NCBI GenBank assembly: GCA_030641505.1
Contig: DAOWHI010000147.1
Span: 1-9,033 of the forward strand
Reading direction: 5' to 3'
DNA from: Gemmatimonadota bacterium
Lineage (GTDB): Bacteria > Gemmatimonadota > Gemmatimonadetes > JACCXV01 > JAHWKZ01
DNA: 9,033 bases
The translations under genes and the position numbers were made by a program. Every line of letters starts with the position of its first letter. The stretch's first letter is position 1. The notes beneath the pieces were generated by a model. The model was not told where the DNA came from. It searched no databases and saw only the letters and a list, made by a program, of their open reading frames with translations. Positions 1 to 6,786 of the stretch are shown here, one piece after another.

Positions 1-1
1 C

Positions 2-40
2 CGCGCTCGCGAGGAGACCCCTCTAACCAGCGACACGTAG
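2..40 (+). CDS. Possible 3' end of an upstream gene (partial)
   Basis: Two reading frames enter from the left edge and stop before folP. One reads RAREETPLTSDT and stops at TAG 38-40. The other stops at TAA 24-26. Either could be the tail of an upstream gene, or neither. In many bacteria folP follows ftsH, so an FtsH C-terminus is a reasonable guess from context, but 12 residues cannot show it. The third frame stays open into folP itself. Low confidence. Confidence 0.2.
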   Translation, partial: RAREETPLTSDT

Positions 41-48
41 CGCTCGCG

Positions 49-918
49 GTGGTGAGCCAAGTGGTCGCCTCCGAGCCGGTGATCTGGCGGGTGCGCGATC
101 GAGAGCTCGTGCTGGGGTCGGTCCCGCTGCTCATGGGGATCGTCAACGTGACCCCGGACTCGTTCTCCGACGGCGGCCAGTTCCTAAGTCACGATCGCGC
201 TGTCGCCCACGGCTTGAGTTTGGTCGAGGCGGGAGCGTCGCTGCTCGATATCGGAGGCGAGTCGACGCGTCCCGGGGCGCAATCGGTCTCGGTCGACGAG
301 GAGATCGCCCGCGTGGTGCCGGTGATCCGCGCGGTTGCTGAGCAGGTTGACGTACCGTTGTCGATCGATACGACCAAGATCGAGGTGGCGCTGGCCGCAC
401 TCGAAGCCGGCGCCAGCATCGTGAACGATGTGAGCGCGCTTCGCTTTGCACCCGCCCTGGCGGGCTTGGCGGCGGGCGAAGACGCGGGATTGGTATTGAT
501 GCACATGCGAGGCGAGCCGCGTACCATGCAGCACGACCCTCGGTATACCGATCTATTTGGCGAGATCAGCGGTGAGCTCGAAACGGCGGCCGCGTTGGCC
601 GAGGCGGCTGGCGTCGACCACCGCGCGATCGTGCTCGATCCTGGCATCGGCTTTGGCAAGGCGATGGTCGACAACTATCGAATCCTGGCCCATCTGGGGG
701 TGCTGGCAAGAGTCGGTTACCCACTAATGATCGGGCATTCGCGAAAGACGTTTCTCGATCCTGACGGGCGTCATGCCCCTGCCGAGCGGCTGCCGGAGTC
801 GCTGGCTGCGGGGCTCCTTGCGGCGCTCGGTGGAGCGCGTATTCTGCGCGTGCATGACGTAGCGGCTCACACGCGTGCGCTCGTCGTATACCGTCGCTGG
901 CTGGAGGCCAGGCCGTGA
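49..918 (+). CDS. folP: Dihydropteroate synthase
   Basis: This enzyme joins 6-hydroxymethyl-7,8-dihydropterin pyrophosphate and p-aminobenzoate to form dihydropteroate in cytosolic folate synthesis; it is the sulfonamide target. The 289-residue product has the whole TIM-barrel signature set: MGIVNVTPDSFSDGG (29-43), LDIGGESTRPGA (66-77), SIDTTK (105-110), IVNDVSALR (124-132), VLMHMRG (149-155), LDPGIGFGK (196-204), IGHSRK (228-233) and RVHD (267-270). Pterin- and phosphate-binding residues expected for the family (Asn33, Asp107, Asn126, Asp197, Lys233, Arg267, His269) are present. Length is normal. The start is uncertain: GTG at 49 lacks a close Shine-Dalgarno, the frame is open to the window edge, and other in-frame GTG codons lie at 52, 61, 91 and nearby. 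Its TGA overlaps the GTG start of cdaA, so the two are probably translationally coupled. Confidence 0.96.
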   Translation: MVSQVVASEPVIWRVRDRELVLGSVPLLMGIVNVTPDSFSDGGQFLSHDRAVAHGLSLVEAGASLLDIGGESTRPGAQSVSVDEEIARVVPVIRAVAEQVDVPLSIDTTKIEVALAALEAGASIVNDVSALRFAPALAGLAAGEDAGLVLMHMRGEPRTMQHDPRYTDLFGEISGELETAAALAEAAGVDHRAIVLDPGIGFGKAMVDNYRILAHLGVLARVGYPLMIGHSRKTFLDPDGRHAPAERLPESLAAGLLAALGGARILRVHDVAAHTRALVVYRRWLEARP

Positions 919-1694
919 TTGAGCACTGGTCACGCATGCTTTTCCTACGTCCCGGCATCGCCGATGTCATCGACATCGCGGTGGTGACGTTCATCATCTA
1001 TAAGCTGTTTACGCTGGTCCAGGGTACTCGCGCGCTGCAGATGATGATGGGGTTCGTGGTGCTGGTGATCGCCGCCTACGCGACCAAGCTCCTGCGGCTC
1101 GAAGCGCTCAACGAAATTTTTCAGGCCGGTCAGTTGGTTTGGGTTATCGCCATTCTGGTGATTTTCCAGCCGGAGCTCCGATCGGGATTGGCCAGACTGG
1201 GACGGACGCCGGTGCTCAAGCTGCTGGTTAGGGCAGAGGAGAGCCCGGTCGTGAGCGAGGTCGTCAAGGCGGCCACCCAGCTCAGCAAGGACAAGCGCGG
1301 AGCATTGATCGCGATCCAGCGCGAGGCCGGGTTGATGGAGTACGTCGAGAGCGGCAAACCGCTCCACGCCGAGGTCTCGGCGGAGCTGCTGAGCACCATT
1401 TTCGCGCCCTATACACCGCTCCACGATGGCGCGGTGATCATCGATGGGAACGACATCGTCGCGGCGGCATGCATTCTGCCGTTGACCCAGTTCCCGGTCT
1501 ATGACTCATCGATTGGCACCCGTCACCGGGCGGCGATCGGGTTGTCCGAGGAAACCGATGCGATCGTCGTCGTGGTGAGCGAGGAGACCGGCCACATGTC
1601 GCTCGCCGTGGAGGGTCGGCTGGTCAAGAACCTGTCGCCCGAGCAGTTGACCGAGCGGCTCCAGCATCTGACCGCCGCTCGCTCACTGATCTAA
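915..1694 (+). CDS. cdaA: Membrane diadenylate cyclase CdaA (DacA/YbbP type)
   Basis: It condenses two ATP into cyclic di-AMP, a second messenger tied to osmotic and cell-envelope homeostasis in other bacteria. The 259-residue protein has the CdaA layout: three predicted membrane helices (about 14-35, 40-58 and 70-85), a short linker, and a DisA_N/DAC catalytic domain (about 110-230). The two hallmark motifs are intact: DGA at 171-173 in PLHDGAVII, and RHR at 203-205 in GTRHRAAIGL, so it should be active. It starts with GTG inside the end of folP (4-base overlap), an arrangement known from several phyla. The usual Firmicutes partners cdaR (YbbR domains) and glmM do not follow. A short gap leads instead to a membrane glycosyltransferase-like gene. 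No signal peptide is seen beyond the first membrane helix. Confidence 0.95.
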   Translation: MIEHWSRMLFLRPGIADVIDIAVVTFIIYKLFTLVQGTRALQMMMGFVVLVIAAYATKLLRLEALNEIFQAGQLVWVIAILVIFQPELRSGLARLGRTPVLKLLVRAEESPVVSEVVKAATQLSKDKRGALIAIQREAGLMEYVESGKPLHAEVSAELLSTIFAPYTPLHDGAVIIDGNDIVAAACILPLTQFPVYDSSIGTRHRAAIGLSEETDAIVVVVSEETGHMSLAVEGRLVKNLSPEQLTERLQHLTAARSLI

Positions 1695-1801
1695 CGCAAC
1701 GCTCGAGGTCTGTTGCCCGACCACCCGGGCGAGGCCTAGCTTTTCCGTTCGACCGCTACCGATGATTGCCGACGGCCGAACGAATCCCAGCCACAGAACT
1801 T

Positions 1802-1807
1802 GGAGGG
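1802..1807 (+). promoter_or_regulatory. Ribosome binding site deciding the DUF2723 gene start
   Basis: GGAGGG lies 12 bases before ATG 1820. It supports that ATG over the in-frame TTG at 1766, which would add 18 polar residues with no family resemblance and has no Shine-Dalgarno. The spacing is slightly long, so support is moderate. Confidence 0.55.
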
Positions 1808-1819
1808 ACACGAGCTTCG

Positions 1820-4678
1820 ATGCGGAGGCTTAGCCGTGACCGGCTGATCTACGCCGGCGTGACATTCCTGGTCATCTTCACGTCGTACGTGATGACGCTG
1901 GCACCCACGCTCACCTTCTGGGATGCGGGCGAGTTCATCACCACCTCGTACATCCTTGGCATCCCACACCCGCCTGGCACGCCGTTGTTCGTGTTGCTTG
2001 GCCACGTGTTCGGGCTCTTGCCGCTGGGACTCGCGTACGCCGTCAAGCTGAACCTCATGAGTGCGTTGGCCTCCTCGATCGGAGGCTTTTTCTACTTCCT
2101 CGTCTTGGCGCAGGTCGTGGGTCGGATCGATCGCCGGTTCGAATGGCAGCTACCCGCGTCGGTGATCAACGTAGCTGCTGCGGCGGCGGTCCTGTTGTCG
2201 GCGTGGGGCTTGACCGTGTGGTACAACTCGACCGAGACCGAGGTCTACACGGTGGCGTTGATGACGATCGCGCTGGTGACGTTCCTCGTCTTCTACTGGG
2301 CCGATCACCTGGCCGAGGGGAAAGACTGGAACCTGCTGTTGCTGGTCGTTTTCCTGATGGGCCTATCGGTCGGCAACCACCTGATGGCACTGCTGGTCAT
2401 GCCCGCCGTGGTCGTCTACGTCGTATTCACGGTGTGGGACACGCAACGCGAGTACGTGCTGAGCTTGTTGGTCGGGGCGCTTGGACTGTACCTGGTCGTC
2501 ATGCGGGGCTTTTCGGTGGACGGCATACTGGCCGGCGAGTCGGTGATCAACCCGGGCATGATGCTGGTCGGATTGCTGATCCTGGGCGCGGGGATCTATT
2601 GGATGCTGAAGACCGGAGCGTTGACGTTCTTCCTGGCCGCGATCGCGTGCTTTGTGGCTGCCGTTTCGGTGATCTTTTATCTGAAGATCCGGGCCGCGCT
2701 CGATCCGGCGATCAACGAGGCCAATCCCGAGACATGGCAGGAGCTGCTCGCGGTGCTCGCCCGACGGCAGTACGAGCTGCGGCCGGTCTTCCCGCGGTCG
2801 GTCGATTTCCTACGCTACCAGATCCCGCTCTACTTCGACTACCTGTTTGGCCGGGTTGGCCCATTCGAGTCGCGTGTGGAGGGCCAGTTCGGTCACCCGA
2901 TGCTGTCGATCTTGACGCTCTTGCTGGCGATCGTCGGCTCGGCCTACCACTTCATTGCCGACCGCAAAACGTGGGTCTTTTTTCTTGGTGTCTATCTGAC
3001 GACCTCGTTGGGGCTCCTCGTGTACCTGAACTTCCCGCTCGGAAACAGCCAGGCGCTGGATCTGACGGGCGTCATGCGTGAGGTCCGAGAGCGCGACTAC
3101 TTTTTCGTCGTCTCGTACGTGTTCCTGGCGCTGTGGGCCGGAGTCGGGGTGTTCGCTCTGGTCGGCGAGGCGTGGCGGCGAACGCTCCGGCCGGGATTTG
3201 CTCGTGCTGCGGTTGTTGGGGTAACCGTCGCCTTGCTGCTGTTGCCAGCCCTCGTGTTTGCGCTCAACTACCATCAGAGCGATCGCCGCGGCAACACGAT
3301 CCCACGCGATTTTGCCTACAATGTCCTGCAATCGGTCGAGCCGTGGGGGATCCTGTTCACCAACGGCGACAACGACACCTTCCCGTTGTGGTACCTGCAA
3401 GAGGTGGAAGGCGTGCGGCGCGACGTATCGGTGGTCAACCTGGCGCTCATGAATACCCACTGGTACCTGCGCCAGCTGAGCGAGAAGGTGTTTACTGCCG
3501 GCGATACGCCCGTCGGTGCGGACGATGCCGTCCTGGCGGAGCACGGGGTGGAGGTGGGCCCCAAACCCGACCACAAGCTGATCGACTACACCGGCGGTCG
3601 GGGAGACCCGCTGGCGCGAATCGGGTTTGTTCTAGATGAAGAAACGAGCCTCGACGTCGCAGGGATCGAGGTCGCTCTGCCTGCCAACTCGATCTTGCGA
3701 CGTCAGGACATCGGTGTACTGCAGGTCATTCGCAAAAACCTCGGCCGGCGGCCGATCTACTTCTCGGTGACAGTTCCCGACAACGGGAAGGTGTACCTGT
3801 TCGAGAACCTGCTGCGGGAGGGGGTCGTCGATCGCGTGCGGGAGAACCGTGCCGCTGATCTCGCCCGCGGCGGTGAGCGCGTGGTGCCGATGCAACCACC
3901 GGAGCGGTCGTGGATCAACGTCCCAAGAACCGAGCTTCTATTGGAAAGCGTGTATCGCTACGGCGGCATCGAGGATTCCGATATCTATAAGGACGCCACA
4001 GCGCGCGCTCTGATCGGCAACTACGGTGCGACGTTTCTGCAAGTCGCGGCCGCCCAGGCCCGCCAGGGCGACATCGAGTCGGCGATACCATCGCTCAGCC
4101 GCGGCCACTCGATCCTGGGTCGCGACCCGGGTCATGACGCGTACCTGACCAGCCTGCTGAACGTCTTCGCGGTGAGCGGCTCGTATGCACAAATCGACAG
4201 CCTGTTGCAGGACGCAGAAGATCGTCGCGGGGAACGGCTCGACGATCGTTACTACAAGACCGCCGCCTACAACGCGGCGGTGGTCGGCCACTACGAGGTT
4301 GCGGATCGGTTGCTGGAGAAGTACTTCCGCGAGGACCTCACCGCGGTTGAGCCCGAGCTGTGGATCGACATGGCCGAGATGGCGGTCGCCGCGGCCGACA
4401 CCGAGCAGGGGATGAAGCTCTTGACGCGCGCGATTCGAGTCGACGCCAACAACCGCCGCGCGTTCCTTCGCTACATCAACTTGGCCGACGCAATCGGCAA
4501 TGACGTCCTCACCAAGACGTTCCTGTATCAATGGGCGCGAACCCACCCCGCAGACACCGCCACCGGTCGCATGTACGAAGAGTTCCTCGAAAGCGGTGAT
4601 TTCCCAGACGAGCTGCGGTGGGAGAACTTGGTGCGCGCGCCGTCAACGGCGGTTGACACTGGTCCGGAGGGCGAATAG
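1820..4678 (+). CDS. DUF2723/TMEM260-like GT-C type membrane protein with C-terminal helical repeats
   Basis: This 952-residue protein (from ATG 1820) belongs to the DUF2723 family, renamed for similarity to human TMEM260, a protein O-mannosyltransferase. The first extracytoplasmic loop carries FWDAGEF (33-39; Asp35, Glu38) and HPPG (50-53), the acidic and His-Pro signature of this GT-C-like family. About ten or more hydrophobic segments follow up to about residue 480. A soluble domain begins with NYHQSDRR (483-490) and contains ILFTNGDNDTFPLWY (511-525), highly typical of long FCB-group DUF2723 proteins. Residues about 733-940 are alpha-helical and TPR-like, perhaps for partner binding. By inference it transfers a lipid-linked sugar to exported proteins or another envelope acceptor; the substrate cannot be read. 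It follows cdaA after a 125-base gap with no convincing promoter. Its stop codon lies in the -10 of the exbB promoter. Confidence 0.85.
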   Translation: MRRLSRDRLIYAGVTFLVIFTSYVMTLAPTLTFWDAGEFITTSYILGIPHPPGTPLFVLLGHVFGLLPLGLAYAVKLNLMSALASSIGGFFYFLVLAQVVGRIDRRFEWQLPASVINVAAAAAVLLSAWGLTVWYNSTETEVYTVALMTIALVTFLVFYWADHLAEGKDWNLLLLVVFLMGLSVGNHLMALLVMPAVVVYVVFTVWDTQREYVLSLLVGALGLYLVVMRGFSVDGILAGESVINPGMMLVGLLILGAGIYWMLKTGALTFFLAAIACFVAAVSVIFYLKIRAALDPAINEANPETWQELLAVLARRQYELRPVFPRSVDFLRYQIPLYFDYLFGRVGPFESRVEGQFGHPMLSILTLLLAIVGSAYHFIADRKTWVFFLGVYLTTSLGLLVYLNFPLGNSQALDLTGVMREVRERDYFFVVSYVFLALWAGVGVFALVGEAWRRTLRPGFARAAVVGVTVALLLLPALVFALNYHQSDRRGNTIPRDFAYNVLQSVEPWGILFTNGDNDTFPLWYLQEVEGVRRDVSVVNLALMNTHWYLRQLSEKVFTAGDTPVGADDAVLAEHGVEVGPKPDHKLIDYTGGRGDPLARIGFVLDEETSLDVAGIEVALPANSILRRQDIGVLQVIRKNLGRRPIYFSVTVPDNGKVYLFENLLREGVVDRVRENRAADLARGGERVVPMQPPERSWINVPRTELLLESVYRYGGIEDSDIYKDATARALIGNYGATFLQVAAAQARQGDIESAIPSLSRGHSILGRDPGHDAYLTSLLNVFAVSGSYAQIDSLLQDAEDRRGERLDDRYYKTAAYNAAVVGHYEVADRLLEKYFREDLTAVEPELWIDMAEMAVAAADTEQGMKLLTRAIRVDANNRRAFLRYINLADAIGNDVLTKTFLYQWARTHPADTATGRMYEEFLESGDFPDELRWENLVRAPSTAVDTGPEGE
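4642..4657. repeat. Perfect inverted repeat overlapping the exbB promoter -35
   Basis: Arms GTCAAC (4642-4647) and GTTGAC (4652-4657) flank a 4-base spacer GGCG. The right arm covers five bases of the -35 hexamer (TTGACA, 4653-4658). This could be an operator for a dimeric regulator or a short RNA hairpin in the read-through transcript. It sits in the last codons of the DUF2723 gene, so chance is possible. No matching left arm exists at the receptor promoter. Confidence 0.4.
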
Positions 4679-4681
4679 ACT
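4653..4681 (+). promoter_or_regulatory. Sigma-70-type promoter for exbB-exbD-tonB
   Basis: A -35 TTGACA (4653-4658, 6/6 consensus) is followed by a 17-base spacer and a -10 TAGACT (4676-4681, 4/6). The first three bases of the -10 are the TAG stop of the DUF2723 gene. Transcription would start near 4688, giving a leader of about 43 bases before the exbB GTG at 4731. The 10-mer GCGGTTGACA (4649-4658) also occurs at the receptor promoter (6720-6729). Position and spacing make this persuasive, but it is not experimentally shown. Confidence 0.6.
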
Positions 4682-4720
4682 CGCCGCGGACAGACTCCGC
4701 TCCCCCTTCCTCACCCCTCG

Positions 4721-4726
4721 AGGAGG
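4721..4726 (+). promoter_or_regulatory. Ribosome binding site deciding the exbB GTG start
   Basis: AGGAGG lies 4 bases before GTG 4731. The next in-frame ATG, at 4746, is 19 bases away and too distant, so GTG is preferred. The open frame extends further upstream, but those residues are read from the DUF2723 gene in another frame and do not resemble the family. CCTCGAGG (4716-4723) partly overlaps the site and could form local structure. Confidence 0.7.
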
Positions 4727-4730
4727 CCGC

Positions 4731-5387
4731 GTGACGCTACTTCAGATGTTCCGAGACGGCGGCTTGTTCATGTACCCGCTGCTGCTTTGCTCTATCCTCG
4801 GGTTGGCCGTCATCCTGGTCAAATTCGTGACCCTCCGCTTGGCCAAGGTGCAAACCAGCCGGCTGCTGGATCGGGTTCACTCGATGGTCCGCGGCGGGCG
4901 CGTCGATCAAGCCATGGACTTGTGCGCCAACACGCGTGGGCCGGTGGCATCGATCGTGTTGACGGGTCTTCACCTGTACAAGGAGCGCAGCTCGGCTCGG
5001 GCCGAGCAGGCGATAACTCACGCCGGCCGGATCGAGATGGCGTTCCTCGAGAAGGGTTTGGTGGTCCTGGCCACGATCTCCAACGTCGCTCCGCTGATCG
5101 GCTTCCTGGGCACGGTAGCCGGGATGATCATGGCCTTCGGTGCGATCGAATCTGCCGGCGAAGTCGAGGCTACCCTGGTCGCGGGCGGCATCAAGGTGGC
5201 GCTCATCACCACGGCCACTGGGTTGGCGATCGCGATTCCGGTCAACATCGCCCACAACTGGTTCGTTTCCCAGATCGACGCACTGATCGTCGACATGCGA
5301 CAAGGCGTGCAGTCGATTCAGGACATGTTGTGGACAGTTGAGCACGGATCCGCACCGAGTCCCCCCCCGGTTGGTGGCCTGCGGTAG
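4731..5387 (+). CDS. exbB: ExbB/TolQ/MotA-family proton channel subunit
   Basis: This is the inner-membrane stator that, with ExbD, uses the proton gradient to drive TonB. The 218-residue product has one N-terminal membrane helix (about 12-33), a cytoplasmic region (about 38-110), and two C-terminal helices with family hallmarks: NVAPLIGFLGTVAGMI (118-133) and GIKVALITTATGLAIAIP (153-170). The Thr and Gly residues lining the channel are present. Length matches ExbB/TolQ. TolQ is an alternative, but a TonB with C-terminal domain follows two genes later and no tolA, tolB or pal is seen, so ExbB is preferred. Its own promoter lies at 4653-4681. A run of eight C bases (5361-5368) sits seven codons before the stop. 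A 33-base gap separates it from exbD. Confidence 0.9.
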   Translation: MTLLQMFRDGGLFMYPLLLCSILGLAVILVKFVTLRLAKVQTSRLLDRVHSMVRGGRVDQAMDLCANTRGPVASIVLTGLHLYKERSSARAEQAITHAGRIEMAFLEKGLVVLATISNVAPLIGFLGTVAGMIMAFGAIESAGEVEATLVAGGIKVALITTATGLAIAIPVNIAHNWFVSQIDALIVDMRQGVQSIQDMLWTVEHGSAPSPPPVGGLR

Positions 5388-5420
5388 AATCGGCTACAAT
5401 TTCAACGAGGTGAAACCACC

Positions 5421-5867
5421 ATGGCGGTGAGACAAAAGGGGTTCAACAAGAAGCACCATGCGAGCAGCGAGATCCCTTCCTCGTCTATGGCCGACATCGC
5501 CTTCCTATTGCTCATCTTCTTCATGGTGTCGACCACTTTCCGCTCCGAGGAGCCGCGCGACGTCACGGTGCCCCAGGCGATGGCCCAAGAGAAGATCCCA
5601 GAGAAACGGAAGGACATCCAGAACCTGTTTATCGAAAACAGCGGTGCGGTGTATATAAACGATCAGAACGTGCCTATATCCCAGATTTCGGACGTGATCG
5701 CCCCGATCCGACTCGATCGAGTGCGGTTGGTTGTCTCGATCCGTGGGGATGTCGATGTGCCCTACGAGGTGGTTAACGATGTGCAGGAGGAGCTAAGGGA
5801 TTCCGGTGCGGTGCGGGTAAACTTCACCACCAACCTCGAACGCGAGACCTCGAGACGGGGTAGATAG
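5421..5867 (+). CDS. exbD: ExbD/TolR-family biopolymer transport protein
   Basis: This is the partner of ExbB in the proton-driven motor. The 148-residue protein has a short basic cytoplasmic N-terminus, one membrane helix (about 24-39) and a periplasmic domain. The helix begins MADIAFLLLIFFMV (23-36). Asp25 is the conserved protonatable residue essential in ExbD/TolR/MotB stators. The preceding SEIPSSSM resembles the conserved stretch before this helix in FCB-group ExbD proteins. The periplasmic part ends in a small alpha/beta domain typical of the family (VRLVVSIRGDVDVPYEVV, about 94-111). The ribosome binding site GAGGTGA (5407-5413) stands 7 bases from ATG. It is very probably co-transcribed with exbB and tonB. 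Only one ExbD copy is present here, whereas some related clusters carry two. Confidence 0.92.
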   Translation: MAVRQKGFNKKHHASSEIPSSSMADIAFLLLIFFMVSTTFRSEEPRDVTVPQAMAQEKIPEKRKDIQNLFIENSGAVYINDQNVPISQISDVIAPIRLDRVRLVVSIRGDVDVPYEVVNDVQEELRDSGAVRVNFTTNLERETSRRGR

Positions 5868-5888
5868 ACTGCAAGGAGGAACGAACGG

Positions 5889-6551
5889 ATGAACGAACCC
5901 CAAGCCACGCCAGCCACGTACACGACCGCCAACTCGCGGCTTCACGGCGCGTACAACCGCTACTTCAAGGCGTTTGCGATCGCTGCGACGGTCATTCACG
6001 GGATCATGATCTTCTTCTTTGTGGCTCCCCGTGGGGCTGGCTTCGAGGCTCGGGCCGAGGAGATGGAGGTCATCGACATCCCGCCCGAGATCAAGATCCC
6101 ACCGCCGCCCGAGGAGATCGCTCGCCCGGCCACGCCGGTGATCTCGGAAGAGCCGATCGAAGAGGACATCACTATCGCCGAGACCGACATCGTCGAGGAT
6201 CAAGAGGTCCCCGAAGCGCCCCCACCACCCTCTGATGTCGGCAACTCGTTCACGTTCACGCCTTACACGGTAAAGCCGAAGTGCAAGACGAACTGCACCC
6301 CCAAGGACATCCTGCGCCACGTGCCGCCGCTGCTTCAGAAGAGCGGCGTCCAGTGCAGCCTGGCGGTAGGGCTTCGGATCAATACCAGCGGGGCGGTGAC
6401 CGCCACGCAAATCTTGAAGTCGAGCGGCAACCAGGGGTGTGATTCGGCGACCGAGAATTGGGCCAAAACGACCAAGTGGTCGACCGCCTACAACCGCGAT
6501 CAGCCGGTCGTCGTCTGGATCAGCCAACCGGTGAGCATCGAGACGAAGTAG
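5889..6551 (+). CDS. tonB: TonB-family energy transducer
   Basis: This periplasm-spanning protein carries energy from ExbB-ExbD to outer-membrane receptors. The 220-residue protein has a cytoplasmic N-terminus, one membrane helix (about 28-45) that holds His37, matching the functionally important TM histidine of TonB, and a Pro/Glu-rich linker (about 60-115) with IPPEIKIPPPPEEIARP. A compact C-terminal domain (about 128-218) follows, with LRINTSGAVTATQILKSSG (162-180), the TonB_C signature. The linker is short and acidic rather than a long Pro-Lys repeat. Four cysteines (132, 136, 156, 184) sit in or just before the C-terminal domain, which is unusual for TonB. An ideal ribosome binding site, AAGGAGGA (5873-5880), is 8 bases from ATG. 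It is the last gene of the operon, 26 bases before a strong terminator. Confidence 0.9.
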   Translation: MNEPQATPATYTTANSRLHGAYNRYFKAFAIAATVIHGIMIFFFVAPRGAGFEARAEEMEVIDIPPEIKIPPPPEEIARPATPVISEEPIEEDITIAETDIVEDQEVPEAPPPPSDVGNSFTFTPYTVKPKCKTNCTPKDILRHVPPLLQKSGVQCSLAVGLRINTSGAVTATQILKSSGNQGCDSATENWAKTTKWSTAYNRDQPVVVWISQPVSIETK

Positions 6552-6577
6552 CGCGCCGGATCATCCGGGCTCGCTGA

Positions 6578-6608
6578 GGCCCCCGCCGAATCGGCGGGGG
6601 CCTTTTTT
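6578..6608 (+). terminator. Rho-independent terminator after tonB
   Basis: Left arm GGCCCCCGCCG (6578-6588) pairs perfectly with CGGCGGGGGCC (6592-6602): an 11-bp all-GC stem with loop AAT, followed directly by six T (6603-6608). A smaller inverted repeat, CCGGAT/ATCCGG (6556-6561, 6563-6568), lies just upstream. It ends the exbB-exbD-tonB transcript. Confidence 0.95.
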
Positions 6609-6723
6609 GTGACTCCCATCGGGGTTGCGGGCGGATCTGAGAAAAGTCTGTCAATAACTGTGCGGGTATGTGTATTAGTGCTTATATGGTGCAGAGGACG
6701 GTCGAAAGCTCTGCAGCAAGCGG

Positions 6724-6752
6724 TTGACAGCGCCGTTGGCCGCCTCTATACT
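6724..6752 (+). promoter_or_regulatory. Near-consensus sigma-70 promoter for the TonB-dependent receptor
   Basis: A -35 TTGACA (6724-6729, 6/6) is followed by a 17-base spacer and a -10 TATACT (6747-6752, 5/6). The predicted transcription start is near 6758-6761, about 225 bases before the receptor ATG. The bases before the -35 (GCGG) match those at the exbB promoter. It lies downstream of the tonB terminator, so the receptor is an independent and probably strongly expressed unit. Confidence 0.8.
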
Positions 6753-6760
6753 CGGTCACT

Positions 6761-6786
6761 GGAACGCTGCTCCAGCCACAGCGTCC
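6761..6786 (+). promoter_or_regulatory. Hairpin at predicted 5' end of receptor mRNA
   Basis: Arms GG(A)ACGCTG (6761-6769) and CAGCGTCC (6779-6786) form an 8-bp stem with one bulged A and a 9-base loop CTCCAGCCA. It begins within a few bases of the predicted start site. A 5' stem-loop of this kind could protect the mRNA from decay or be part of a longer regulatory fold; the function is inferred. Confidence 0.45.

Noticed and set aside
1715..1742. Terminator-like hairpin after cdaA
   Set aside because: Stem GCCCG/CGGGC is only 5 bp with a 6-base loop, and the nearest T-run (four T at 1741-1744) is about 10 bases away. Too weak to call.
2143..3081. 312-codon open frame on the + strand inside the DUF2723 gene
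   Set aside because: Gly/Arg-rich out-of-frame translation of a gene with strong family motifs in the other frame; no ribosome binding site.
2810..3574. 254-codon open frame on the - strand
   Set aside because: Antisense shadow of the DUF2723 gene, with no recognisable domain.
5371..5400. Internal promoter before exbD (TTGGTG, 18 bases, TACAAT)
   Set aside because: The -10 is good (5/6) but the -35 matches only 3/6 and it overlaps the end of exbB. It may be a weak internal start, but is not strong enough to list.
5793..6527. 244-codon open frame on the - strand
   Set aside because: Antisense to tonB, crossing the exbD-tonB junction; the + strand genes are well supported.
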